In this document: positions 51,890-60,454 of the stretch, piece after piece
Position numbering within the stretch: the first letter of the stretch is position 1
How the letters are laid out: each line of letters starts with the position of its first letter
Origin: Caballeronia udeis
GTDB lineage: Bacteria; Pseudomonadota; Gammaproteobacteria; Burkholderiales; Burkholderiaceae
Direction of reading: 5' to 3'
Length of the DNA stretch: 64,000 nucleotides
NCBI RefSeq assembly: GCF_001544555.2
Contig: NZ_FCOK02000040.1
Span: 1 to 64,000 of the forward strand
The notes under the pieces: generated by a model
What the model saw: only the letters and a program-made list of their open reading frames with translations
What the model was told of the DNA's origin: nothing
The model's database searches: none
Position numbers and translations under genes: made by a program

Positions 51890-53968
51890 TTAATGCACGG
51901 CGATCTGCACGCCCTGCTGAACCAGCAACTCCGTATGTGCGCCGGAGTGTTCGTACACGTTGTACGTGACACCGCCCACTTGCGTGGTGCCGTGCTGCTC
52001 CCACTCGCCTTCGGCCAGACCCGCGATATGCGAGTTCGACAGGTCCACCACGTCGCCTTCCTTGCCCTGCACCATCATCTGCTGCTTGCCGTCCTGCTGG
52101 AACAGGTCGGTTTCGCCCAAGTTCAGCACGTCGGTCAGTGAGAGCTTCAACGTGTTCGAATGGCTTGAGGTGCCCGCCGGGTTTGTCTCGATCACGTAGA
52201 TGTCGTGCGCGCCCGGCGTCAGGTCCGGCGAGGGCCTGAACGTCCAGTCGCCGTTACCATCCACCGTGGTCGAGCCGATCATCGTCGGGCCGTCGTACAC
52301 CGTGATGATGTCGCCCGGCGTGCCCTTGCCGCTGATGTCCGGATGCGGATCGTTCGTGGGCACGTTGGGCGCAATGATCGCGCCACTGCCGTCCGTGATG
52401 ACGGGTGCAGACGGTGTGGCCGGCGTGCTCGTGTCGACCTTGAAGCTGATATCCGCGGAGTGCGGGCTCGTACCACCCGCATTCGTTTCCGTCGCGTACA
52501 GGTCGTGCGCTCCGTTGGCCAGCGCCGCGTTCGGCTGCACACTCCACGTGCCGTCTCCCTTCACCACGGTCGAGCCGATCAACGTCGCGCCGTCGTACAG
52601 CTTGATCACGTCGCCTGCCGTGCCCTTGCCGTTGAGCGTGGGGCGCGGGTCGTCCGTTGTCATGCCGTTCGTGATCGGACCCGTGATCGCTCCTACAGCG
52701 TCGATCAACCCTGTGATCTCCGGCGCCACGGGCGCCACAGGAACATTCGTGTCCACCGTGAACGCGAACGAATTGGAATGGGCGCTCTGCGTTCCTGCTG
52801 CGTTCACAGTCACCGCGTACAGGTTGTGCGTGCCGTCTGCCAACGCCACGCCCGGCGTGAGGCTCCACAAACCGTTCCGGTCAACCGTAGCTTGTCCCAC
52901 AACGGTCGCACCGTCGTAGACGACGATCTTGTCGCCCACCATGTCGCCAGTACCCTTGATCACCGGACGCGGGTCGTCGGTCGTGCCATTGAACGGAATG
53001 GGACCCGTGATCGGGCCTACGTTGTCGGTCAGCGATTCAATGGTCGGCGAGGCCGGCACGCTCGTGTCGATCTCGATGTTGGTCGAGGGCGAATGCGCGC
53101 TCGGTGTGCCCGCGGCATTCGTTTCCGTCACGTTGATGTTGTGCGTGCCGTCGGACAGGTCCGGCGACGGCGTGAACGACCAGTTCCCGTTGCCGTCCAC
53201 CTTGGTCGAGCCGATCACCGTGTTGCCGTCGTACACCGTGATGATGTCGCCGGCTACGCCCTTGCCGTCGATGTGCGGATGCGCGTCGTTCGTCGGCACG
53301 CCCGGCACAATTGCCGCGCCGCTGTCGTCAGTGACGGTCGGCGCAGAAGGTGTGGCCGGCACGCTCGTGTCGATAGTGACGCTCTTGTGATCCGACTGCG
53401 GGCTTGGCACGCCGGCCGGGCTCGTGTCAACCACATAAAGGTCGTGCGTGCCGTTGGACAGGTCCGTCGTCGGCTTGACCTTCCACTGGCCGTCCGGCCC
53501 GATGGTGGCTGAACCAACCGGTGTGTTGCCGTCGTACAGGGCGATCGTATCGCCCGCCACGCCCGTGCCGTTGATCCACGGGTGCGCGTCGTTTGTCGGG
53601 TCTGTCAGTGCATGGCCCTGGTCGTCTGTCATGCCGTTGATCACCGGCTTGGGGGGCACAACCGGTGCGCTCGCCGGAATGATCACCGACATCGGAGTGG
53701 ACGCGGAGCCGAAGTTGCCGTCGCTGCCCACGTCGATGGCTGTGAACGAGTGGTTGCCGCCCTTGAGGCTCGCCGGCACGGTGAAGGTCCACGTGCCGTT
53801 CGCCGCTACGGTGGCGGTGCCGATCATGCGCACGCCGTCGTACACGTTGACGTAGGTGCCGGCGGCGGCCGTGCCGTTGATCACCGGTTGCGCACTGTTC
53901 GCTGTACCGCCGCCGATTGCGCCGCCTACTGATGTAACGACTGCTTTAGAAGCAAATATAGTCGCCAT
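51890..53968 (-). CDS. tandem Ig-like repeat protein with type I secretion-type C-terminus
   Basis: A 692-aa probable secreted adhesin. An N-terminal Ig-like domain (1-97) is followed by five tandem repeats of about 100 residues, each containing GxxVYDG-IGS-WSF-PxxDLSxGTHxxYV blocks and ending in SVPATPSAP-type linkers. The last 90 residues (VLNLGETDLFQQDGKQQMMV, EHSGAHTELLVQQGVQIAVH) resemble the C-termini of BapA/RTX-adhesin proteins exported by type I secretion. No Sec signal is seen, as expected for that route. No ABC/HlyD/TolC genes are adjacent; a truncated LapB-like fragment lies 8 kb away. Confidence 0.85.
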   Translation of the reverse strand: MATIFASKAVVTSVGGAIGGGTANSAQPVINGTAAAGTYVNVYDGVRMIGTATVAANGTWTFTVPASLKGGNHSFTAIDVGSDGNFGSASTPMSVIIPASAPVVPPKPVINGMTDDQGHALTDPTNDAHPWINGTGVAGDTIALYDGNTPVGSATIGPDGQWKVKPTTDLSNGTHDLYVVDTSPAGVPSPQSDHKSVTIDTSVPATPSAPTVTDDSGAAIVPGVPTNDAHPHIDGKGVAGDIITVYDGNTVIGSTKVDGNGNWSFTPSPDLSDGTHNINVTETNAAGTPSAHSPSTNIEIDTSVPASPTIESLTDNVGPITGPIPFNGTTDDPRPVIKGTGDMVGDKIVVYDGATVVGQATVDRNGLWSLTPGVALADGTHNLYAVTVNAAGTQSAHSNSFAFTVDTNVPVAPVAPEITGLIDAVGAITGPITNGMTTDDPRPTLNGKGTAGDVIKLYDGATLIGSTVVKGDGTWSVQPNAALANGAHDLYATETNAGGTSPHSADISFKVDTSTPATPSAPVITDGSGAIIAPNVPTNDPHPDISGKGTPGDIITVYDGPTMIGSTTVDGNGDWTFRPSPDLTPGAHDIYVIETNPAGTSSHSNTLKLSLTDVLNLGETDLFQQDGKQQMMVQGKEGDVVDLSNSHIAGLAEGEWEQHGTTQVGGVTYNVYEHSGAHTELLVQQGVQIAVH
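52205..53650. repeat. intragenic tandem repeats (about 300 bp unit)
   Basis: Five diverged copies encode the Ig-like domains of the adhesin. Stretches such as GTCGTACACCGTGATGATG recur identically in two of them (near 52294 and 53234). Homologous recombination between copies could change the domain number. Confidence 0.7.
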
Positions 53969-54582
53969 TTCTTTATACCTTGTGTTACTGAGAGATCGAC
54001 GAGACCTGGAACCCGCGCAATAACGAAGAATTCATACGGCCCCGGCCAAGTACCGCGAAGAAGTTGCTGGCGCGTGATGCGCAGACTTCCCGCGAGAACG
54101 GCGATTCTGATTGCGGAACCCGTTACGACATACGGGAAAAATCCTAATTACATGGATATCCCGCCATACCCCGCCGCAATTCACGAAACGGCGTTCCAGC
54201 GCCCGGAGGCGACTAAGACCGCGCCCCAAAAACGTCTTACTCCGAGCGCACGCAGGTTTCGGATGCGCGTTCGCTTGATACCGTCCAGGTAGTGGGACAA
54301 AGAACTCAAACTAACCCAGCAGGGAAGCGTTCGAACACTGTATTTATAAGGATTCCTTTTCATGATTCGAGACGAGCATGACCGGACACGGCAAAATATT
54401 TGACAATACGTTTGCGACAGCGCTTCACGTTATAGAAAAGCAAAAGACCGGTCCAGCTTGACGCTGAAACGGTCTTTTTCTTTAATGCGATAGCAGATTA
54501 ACGTGTGAATCCGTGACTATTCAGACATTCGCACGTTTCGCTATTTACCTTGATCGGAACTCTCTCAAATGGCTTATTAAAG
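53969..54582. other. 614-bp region between adhesin and gntK genes
   Basis: It holds the adhesin promoter and leader at the left end and the gntTK terminator at the right end. Composition is less GC-rich than flanking genes. A 72-codon frame on the plus strand (54074-54292) is Pro/Arg-rich with no recognisable features and is not called. Confidence 0.45.
54433..54478 (-). terminator. terminator of the gntT-gntK transcript
   Basis: The stem AAAAGACC / GGTCTTTT (54442-54449 with 54471-54478) encloses an inner CAGC/GCTG stem. On the minus strand the hairpin is followed by a T-rich run. Confidence 0.75.
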
Positions 54583-55077
54583 TCAGCGATCCTTCACCTC
54601 ATTCAACACCTTGTCCACAATCTGCTCCGGCGTGAGCGCAATATCCACCTCTATAGCTTCATCCGGACCGGGCGGCTCCAGCGTATCAAGCTGACTCTGC
54701 AGCAGCGCCGGATCGAAGAAATGGCCCGTGCGTGTCTTGATCCGCTCCCTCAACAACTCCGGCGTTCCCTTCAGATAAACAAACGTCACGTCCTTGTCGC
54801 CTTTGCGAAGAATATCTCGATACACGTGCTTCAACGCCGAGCACGCATACACGTGGGTGGTGCCGTCGGCCTGCTTTTCTTCTATCGATACCCGAATGGC
54901 CGCAAGCCAAGGCCAGCGGTCTTCGTCCGTCAGCGGAATGCCCTTGTGCATCTTGTCCTTGTTCGCCTGGCTATGAAAACTGTCGGCATCGGCGAAATCG
55001 CACTTCAGCCGTTCAGCCAGCATTTCGCCGATTGTCGTCTTGCCACAACCGGATACGCCCATCGCGATCAATATCAT
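54583..55077 (-). CDS. gntK: gluconokinase
   Basis: A 164-aa cytosolic kinase converting gluconate to 6-phosphogluconate, the entry step to the Entner-Doudoroff route encoded nearby. The P-loop GVSGCGKT lies at residues 7-14; ADSFHSQANKDKMHKGIPLT and DEDRWPWL are thermoresistant-type gluconokinase hallmarks. It lies 10 bp after gntT in the same transcript. Confidence 0.95.
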   Translation of the reverse strand: MILIAMGVSGCGKTTIGEMLAERLKCDFADADSFHSQANKDKMHKGIPLTDEDRWPWLAAIRVSIEEKQADGTTHVYACSALKHVYRDILRKGDKDVTFVYLKGTPELLRERIKTRTGHFFDPALLQSQLDTLEPPGPDEAIEVDIALTPEQIVDKVLNEVKDR

Positions 55078-55087
55078 TGAAATCTCC

Positions 55088-56452
55088 TTACACGACCGTC
55101 GCGAGCGCGAAAGTCAAACCCAAACCCATGATTGAAATGATCGTCTCGCACAGCGACCACGTCTTGAATGTCTGGCCAACCGTCATGCCGAAATACTCCT
55201 TCACCAGCCAGAAACCGCCGTCGTTCACGTGCGAGAAGATCAACGACCCGCAACCCGTCGCGAGCACCAGCAATTCCGGGCTCACGCTGCCGCCGGCTGC
55301 CGCCGCTATTGGCGCGACAATGCCGCAGGCGGTGGTCATTGCCACCGTCGCGGAACCCGTCGCGAGGCGAATCAGCGCCGCGACGAACCAGCCGAGCAGC
55401 AGCGGCGACAAATGCGCGGCCGATGCCGACGTCACAAGCTGCTGGGAAATCCCGCTCTCGCGCAACACGTTGCCGAACCCGCCGCCCGCGCCCACGATCA
55501 ACGTAATACCCGCAATAGGCGCCAGGCACTCGCCGCAAAACTTCTGGATCTGCTCACGATTGAAACCACGCGACGCACCGAAACTCCAGAAGCTGAACAG
55601 CACCGCGATCAACAACGCAACGTCCGAGTTGCCGACGAAATGCAGCAGGTCGTTAGCAAGCGTTTTCGGCGTGGAGACCAGGTCGGCCCAACTGCCGATC
55701 AGCATCAGGATCACCGGCAGCAAGATGGTGAACAACGTGATGCCGAAACCCGGCAGTTCGCGCGGTGCGTCGCCTTCCTTGTGTGAATCGACGAATTGAG
55801 CCGCGAGCGGATTATGCTCGGGAAGCTTGATGGTCTTGTGGATCAGCAGCGCGAACAGCGGACCGGCGACAATCGCTGTGGGGATGCCGACAATCAGCCC
55901 ATACACAATCGTCCGGCCAATATCCGCGTGATACGCCTGCACGGCGAGCATGGCGGCCGGGTGCGGCGGAATCAGGCCGTGTACTACAGAGAGCCCGGCG
56001 ACCATTGGCAAGCCGATCAGCAACAGCGATTTACCCGTGCGCTTCGCGACGTTGAACGCAATCGGAATCAGCAGCACGAAGCCCACTTCGAAAAACACCG
56101 GCAAGCCAACAATGATTGCCACGAACAGCATGGCCCAGTGAATGTTCTTCTCGCCGAACCAGCTGATCAGCGTATTCGCAATGCGTTCGGCGCCGCCCGA
56201 TTCGGCCATCATCTTGCCGAGCATGGTGCCCAGACCCACCACGATCGCTATGTGCCCAAGCGTGTTGCCATTGCCGGTTTCGAAGGCCTTGACGATCTTG
56301 TCCATCGGCATGCCGGCGGCCAGCCCGAGCAGCAACGAAACAATGATCAGGACGAGAAACGGGTACACCTTGTATCGCGTAATGAGCAAGATCAGCAGAC
56401 CAATCGCGATAACCCCGTACACCAGCAACATGCTGCCGTGGACTGGCTCCAT
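55088..56452 (-). CDS. gntT: GntP-family gluconate permease
   Basis: A 454-aa inner-membrane symporter with about 12-14 hydrophobic helices, of the GntP family. Signatures include GLVPPHPA-like GLIPPHPAAMLA and VGAGGGFGNVLRESGIS. With gntK it forms a gluconate uptake and phosphorylation operon. Related permeases move fructuronate or idonate, but the gntK partner supports gluconate. Confidence 0.93.
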   Translation of the reverse strand: MEPVHGSMLLVYGVIAIGLLILLITRYKVYPFLVLIIVSLLLGLAAGMPMDKIVKAFETGNGNTLGHIAIVVGLGTMLGKMMAESGGAERIANTLISWFGEKNIHWAMLFVAIIVGLPVFFEVGFVLLIPIAFNVAKRTGKSLLLIGLPMVAGLSVVHGLIPPHPAAMLAVQAYHADIGRTIVYGLIVGIPTAIVAGPLFALLIHKTIKLPEHNPLAAQFVDSHKEGDAPRELPGFGITLFTILLPVILMLIGSWADLVSTPKTLANDLLHFVGNSDVALLIAVLFSFWSFGASRGFNREQIQKFCGECLAPIAGITLIVGAGGGFGNVLRESGISQQLVTSASAAHLSPLLLGWFVAALIRLATGSATVAMTTACGIVAPIAAAAGGSVSPELLVLATGCGSLIFSHVNDGGFWLVKEYFGMTVGQTFKTWSLCETIISIMGLGLTFALATVV

Positions 56453-56617
56453 GAAGTGCCTCCCTCAACTGTTGACGTTATTTTTTCGTCCGCTGCGGCC
56501 GTTGTCGCCAGCTTGGTGTTTTACCGTGGCTTGTCCGGCCGGGCGGATGATCGAGTGTTGAAACGGGATTTTACTTGCAGCGTCCGAAACGCGCGCAGTA
56601 AGCGTTCCCGATAGCGC

Positions 56618-56656
56618 AAAGAAAAAGCCTCCGCGGTGAGACCCGGGGAGGCTTTT
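56618..56656 (-). terminator. terminator after eda
   Basis: A 10-bp stem AAAAGCCTCC / GGAGGCTTTT (56623-56632 with 56647-56656). On the minus strand it is followed by a T5CT3 run. It separates edd-eda from the gntT promoter. Confidence 0.88.
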
Positions 56657-56683
56657 CAATGAAGAGATACAACGGCAGGGTTT

Positions 56684-57319
56684 CTACGCCCTTGCCGGCG
56701 CCAGCGTACTCGCAGCGCGTGCAAGGCGCGTGACTTCTTCCCAGTTTTGCGCGCTGAGCGCGGCTTTCGGCGTGAGCCACGAACCGCCTACGCAGACTAC
56801 ATTCGGCAGCGCGAGGAAAGTGGGCGCAATTTCTGCGGTAATGCCGCCCGTCGGACAGAACTTCAAGGTCGGGAACGGACCATTGAGCGCTTGCAGCATG
56901 GCCACCCCGCCCGCCTGTTGCGCCGGGAACAGTTTCACGATTTCGTAACCGAGTTCCATCGCGTTGATGATGTCGGTCGGCGTCATCACGCCGGGCAGGA
57001 GCGGCAGGCCGGCATCGAGCGACGCCAGGTGAATCTCCTTCGTCAATCCCGGCGACACACCGAATTGCGCGCCCGCTTTTTTCGCCTGCGCGCAGTGCTC
57101 GGGTTTGGTGATCGTGCCAACGCCCACCACAATGTCGTCCGCCAGATGACTCGCCCGTTCAATGGCCGCGAGCCCCGCCGCCGTGCGCAGCGTGATTTCC
57201 AGCACCTTCACACCGCCCGCGTGCAGCGCGCGCGACACGTTTTCGCCCTGCTCCACCGACTCGAACGCGAGGACCGGAATGACCGGCCCGAGCCGCACGA
57301 TTTCGCTTACCGTTTTCAT
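56684..57319 (-). CDS. eda: KDPG aldolase (2-keto-3-deoxy-6-phosphogluconate aldolase)
   Basis: A 211-aa class I aldolase cleaving KDPG to pyruvate and glyceraldehyde 3-phosphate, the second Entner-Doudoroff step. The catalytic Glu is E41 (VLEITLRT) and the Schiff-base lysine K129 (IVKLFPAQ); CPTGGI binds phosphate. The ATG at 57319 has an AGGAG-like site; the frame upstream to 57541 overlaps edd and is rejected. It lies 10 bp after edd. Confidence 0.96.
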   Translation of the reverse strand: MKTVSEIVRLGPVIPVLAFESVEQGENVSRALHAGGVKVLEITLRTAAGLAAIERASHLADDIVVGVGTITKPEHCAQAKKAGAQFGVSPGLTKEIHLASLDAGLPLLPGVMTPTDIINAMELGYEIVKLFPAQQAGGVAMLQALNGPFPTLKFCPTGGITAEIAPTFLALPNVVCVGGSWLTPKAALSAQNWEEVTRLARAASTLAPARA

Positions 57320-57329
57320 GTACTGCTCC

Positions 57330-59180
57330 TTATAGGTTGTGGGGGGCTTCGCCCACCATCGGCCCGAAAACCGATGCGCCCAGTTCAGCCGGCATTGCCG
57401 CGCTGCGGAATACGCCGAACAGCTCGCGTCCGAAACCGACTTCATTGCCGGCCTGATGTTTCGGCTGCCCGACTTCGCGGGCGGCCCATTCCTGCTCGTC
57501 AATCTCGACGTCGAGCACACCCTTGTTTGCGTCGATGACAATCATGTCGCCCGTGCGAACCTTGCCTATGGGGCCATGCAGCAGCGCTTCCGGCGAGATA
57601 TGGATCACAGCAGGAACCTTGCCCGACGCGCCCGACATGCGCCCGTCCGTCACCAGCGCAACGTGGAAACCCTGATCCTGCAACACGCCCAGAAGCGGCG
57701 TCAACCGGTGCAACTCCGGCATTCCGTTCGCCCGCGCGCCCTGGAATCGCACGATGGCGACGAAATCGCGCTTGAGCTCGCCGTTATCGAACGCTTCCTG
57801 CACTTCCTCCTGCGATTCGAACACAATAGCCGGCGCCTTCACATGCCGATGCGCCTCTGCCACCGCCGAGATCTTGATCACGCCACGGCCAAGCTTGCCC
57901 TGCATCAGGCGCAAACCGCCATCCGGCGCGAACGGTTCCTTGTGGCTGCGCAGCACTTTGGTGTCGTGGCTGGTTTCGCTGCCGTCGACCCATTGCAGCT
58001 TGCCATCGATCAGTTTCGGTTCGCGCGTGTAGTGCTTCAGGCCCTTGCCCGCGACAGTCGTCACGTCTTCGTGCAGCAGGCCGGCCTGAAGCAGGTCGCG
58101 CACCAGGTACGCAACGCCGCCCGCCGCGTGGAAATGGTTCACGTCGGCCTTGCCGTTCGGATAGATCCGCGCGGTCAGGGGTACGGCTTGCGAGAGTTCA
58201 TCGAAGTCATTCCAGTCGATCACAATGCCCGCCGCCCGCGCGATTGCCACCAGATGCAACGTGTGATTGGTGGAGCCGCCCGTTGCCAGCAACGCAACAA
58301 TGCCGTTCACAATCGCTTTTTCATCGACAACATGGCCAACCGGCGTGTAATGCCCCCGATCCACGGTCAGTTCCAGCACGCGCTTCGCGGCTTCGGCGGT
58401 GAGCGCGTCTCGCAACGGCGTATGCGGGTGGATAAATGCAGAACCCGGCAAATGCAGGCCCATGACTTCCATCAGCATCTGGTTGCTATTGGCAGTGCCG
58501 TAGAACGTGCACGTGCCGTGGCCGTGGTAAGCCGCCGCCTCAGCTTCCAGCAGCGCGTTGCGGTCGCAGGCGCCGGTCGCGAATTGCTGGCGGACCTTGG
58601 CTTTGTCGTCGTTCGTGAGACCGCTGGTCATCGGGCCGGCGGGGACGAAAATGGTCGGAAGATGGCCGAACTGCAGCGCGCCGATCAGCAAGCCCGGAAC
58701 GATCTTGTCGCAAATGCCGAGGCACAAGGCGGCATCGAACATGTTGTGGGTCAATGCGACGGCGGTGCTCATTGCAATCACTTCGCGCGAGAACAGCGAC
58801 AGTTCCATGCCCGCGTTGCCTTGCGTGACGCCGTCGCACATAGCCGGCACGCCGCCAGCGAATTGCGCCACGCCGCCCGCTTCGCGGGCGGCGTGCTTGA
58901 TGATGTCAGGGTAATTCTTGAAAGGCGCGTGCGCGGAAAGCATCTCGTTATAAGACGAAACGATGCCGATATTCGGCTCGCGCACCGCCTTGATCGAGAT
59001 TTTTTCCTGGCCTTCCAGGCCGGCAAAACCATGCGCGAGGTTTGCGCATGACAGCGCGCCGCGGGCGGGAAAATGACCTTGCGCGCCGTCAATACGCGCC
59101 AGGTACGCCGAACGCGTCGGCTTGCTGCGCTCGATCACGCGCTGGGTGACTTTATTCAAATGTGAATGCGGGGAAACCAT
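57330..59180 (-). CDS. edd: 6-phosphogluconate dehydratase
   Basis: A 616-aa iron-sulfur dehydratase of the IlvD/Edd family, forming KDPG from 6-phosphogluconate, the first committed Entner-Doudoroff step. VPAMCDGVTQGNAGMELSLF, LGICDKIVPGLLIG and TDGRMSGASGKVPAVIH carry the cluster and substrate residues. The ATG at 59180 (MVSPHSHLNKVTQRVIERS) matches family N-termini; the longer frame is rejected. Its promoter faces hexR across a gap with two matching operators. Confidence 0.97.
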   Translation of the reverse strand: MVSPHSHLNKVTQRVIERSKPTRSAYLARIDGAQGHFPARGALSCANLAHGFAGLEGQEKISIKAVREPNIGIVSSYNEMLSAHAPFKNYPDIIKHAAREAGGVAQFAGGVPAMCDGVTQGNAGMELSLFSREVIAMSTAVALTHNMFDAALCLGICDKIVPGLLIGALQFGHLPTIFVPAGPMTSGLTNDDKAKVRQQFATGACDRNALLEAEAAAYHGHGTCTFYGTANSNQMLMEVMGLHLPGSAFIHPHTPLRDALTAEAAKRVLELTVDRGHYTPVGHVVDEKAIVNGIVALLATGGSTNHTLHLVAIARAAGIVIDWNDFDELSQAVPLTARIYPNGKADVNHFHAAGGVAYLVRDLLQAGLLHEDVTTVAGKGLKHYTREPKLIDGKLQWVDGSETSHDTKVLRSHKEPFAPDGGLRLMQGKLGRGVIKISAVAEAHRHVKAPAIVFESQEEVQEAFDNGELKRDFVAIVRFQGARANGMPELHRLTPLLGVLQDQGFHVALVTDGRMSGASGKVPAVIHISPEALLHGPIGKVRTGDMIVIDANKGVLDVEIDEQEWAAREVGQPKHQAGNEVGFGRELFGVFRSAAMPAELGASVFGPMVGEAPHNL

Positions 59181-59292
59181 CGAAACTCCTTCGGCTCGTT
59201 GCAGCGAGCGGGCGGTTGACGCCGGGTTGAACGGTCGCGGGGACGGGGAAGTTTTGTTTTTCAAGCGTTCCCGAATCACGAGTACGAATTCT

Positions 59293-59307
59293 AGTAGAAA
59301 AACTACA
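59293..59307 (-). promoter_or_regulatory. candidate HexR operator at the edd promoter
   Basis: On the minus strand this reads TGTAGTTTTTCTACT. It contains the perfect inverted repeat GTAG-N5-CTAC and abuts a TAGAAT -10-like hexamer (59293-59288). It matches the second site in the gap at 13 of 15 positions. Confidence 0.7.
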
Positions 59308-59412
59308 CGAATTCCATCTAGAAAACCCTTATTTTGCTTAGAAATCTTATGTGATGGCTTACTTTGCGTGCTTGCTCAGGTCGCCCGAAACACTATGAAT
59401 CGCAAAATATCA

Positions 59413-59427
59413 TGTAGTTTTTGTACA
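59413..59427 (+). promoter_or_regulatory. candidate HexR operator at the hexR promoter
   Basis: TGTAGTTTTTGTACA, with outer arms TGTA/TACA, fits the known HexR pattern. It overlaps the -35 hexamer TTGTAC (59421-59426) of a promoter with TATAGT (59443-59448) at 16 bp spacing, a layout suited to autorepression. Confidence 0.75.
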
Positions 59428-59479
59428 TTTCGATCAATCGGCTATAGTCCACGCATTTCCAGCATAGGCGAGATTCCCG

Positions 59480-60325
59480 ATGTTGCTGTCCCAAGTCGAA
59501 GCAATGCGCGAGCAGTTGCGCCCCTCCGAGCGCAAGCTCGCTGACTACGTGCTGGAGGCGCCGCGCGAAGTGCTGGACATGGCCATGACGGACTTTGCGA
59601 AGCGCGCAGGCGTCAGCCAGCCGACGATTGCGCGGTTCTGCCAAGCGCTGGGTTTTTCGGGATTCCGCGAGTTCAAGATCCGGCTGGCGCAGAGCATTGC
59701 GTCCGTTGTTCCCGCACCGGCCGTGTTCCGCGATGTCCGCGCCGATGAACCCGCCGCCGGCGTCGCGGCGAAAGTGCTCGACCGGACCATTGGCGCGTTG
59801 CTGCAGGTGCGCAATAGTTTGTCATCGGATAGCGTGGCGGCGGCTATTGCACTGCTGGCCGAAGCGCGGCGGATCGAGTTTTACGGCGCAGGCGGATCGG
59901 GAATTGCCGCACTCGATATCCAGCACAAGTTCTTCAGGCTCGGCGTGCCGAGCGTCGCGTATTCCGATCCGCATACGTATACAACATCCGCTGCGCTGCT
60001 GGGCGCGGGGGATGTGGTGGTGGTGATATCGAACACGGGGCGCACGCGCGACATACTGGATGCGGTGAAATCGGCGCTGGACAGCGGCGCGAAGGTCATC
60101 GCGATCACGCATGGAAATTCACCGTTGGCGCGTTTGGCGAGCGTGGGGTTGTTCGCGAACGTTGATGAAGACACCGACATTTTTTCGCCGATGACATCGC
60201 GGGTATCGCATCTGGCAATCGGCGATATTTTGGCGGTGGGCGTGGCGCTGGCGCGCGGGCCGGAGTTTGCGGAGAGGCTGGCTGAGGCGAAGGGCGTGTT
60301 GGATAGACGGCGGGTGGGGAATTAG
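59480..60325 (+). CDS. hexR: HexR-type RpiR-family regulator
   Basis: A 281-aa MurR/RpiR-family repressor: N-terminal HTH_6 (MTDFAKRAGVSQPTIARFCQ) and C-terminal SIS phosphosugar-binding domain (about 120-255; RIEFYGAGGSGIAALDIQHK, ISNTGRTRDILDAV). HexR senses KDPG and controls the Entner-Doudoroff genes. It is divergent from edd, with operators at both promoters, so control of edd-eda and of itself is expected. The ATG is at 59480. Confidence 0.92.
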   Translation: MLLSQVEAMREQLRPSERKLADYVLEAPREVLDMAMTDFAKRAGVSQPTIARFCQALGFSGFREFKIRLAQSIASVVPAPAVFRDVRADEPAAGVAAKVLDRTIGALLQVRNSLSSDSVAAAIALLAEARRIEFYGAGGSGIAALDIQHKFFRLGVPSVAYSDPHTYTTSAALLGAGDVVVVISNTGRTRDILDAVKSALDSGAKVIAITHGNSPLARLASVGLFANVDEDTDIFSPMTSRVSHLAIGDILAVGVALARGPEFAERLAEAKGVLDRRRVGN

Positions 60326-60351
60326 CTGGCTTGGGTTTCACGCCGCAAAAA

Positions 60352-60383
60352 AAAGCGGGTTCTTCCGAAGAAGAACCCGCTTT
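60352..60383. terminator. bidirectional terminator downstream of hexR
   Basis: A perfect 13-bp stem AAAGCGGGTTCTT / AAGAACCCGCTTT (60352-60364 with 60371-60383), loop CCGAAG, flanked by an A8 run and a T-rich end. It sits between hexR and the convergent autotransporter remnant. Confidence 0.88.
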
Positions 60384-60402
60384 GCATTTTAGAAAACCTT
60401 TT

Positions 60403-60431
60403 CTTCGAAAAACCCGGTTCTTGCGAACCGG
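60403..60431 (-). terminator. second terminator for the autotransporter strand
   Basis: The stem CCGGTTC / GAACCGG (60414-60420 with 60425-60431), loop TTGC. On the minus strand it is followed by GGTTTTTCG. Confidence 0.75.
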
Positions 60432-60454
60432 ATTTCTCTCAGATCAGACTTCGA

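Noticed and set aside
52205..53512. Regularly spaced repeats that could suggest a CRISPR array
   Set aside because: The period is about 300 bp, the copies are diverged, and they encode Ig-like domains in one frame; this is a coding repeat.
54074..54292. A 72-codon frame between the adhesin and gntK
   Set aside because: Pro/Arg-rich with no recognised domain, in a promoter-containing region.
57339..59051. A 570-codon open frame on the plus strand opposite edd
   Set aside because: Edd motifs are unambiguous on the minus strand; the plus-strand frame is Arg/His/Gln-rich with no features.
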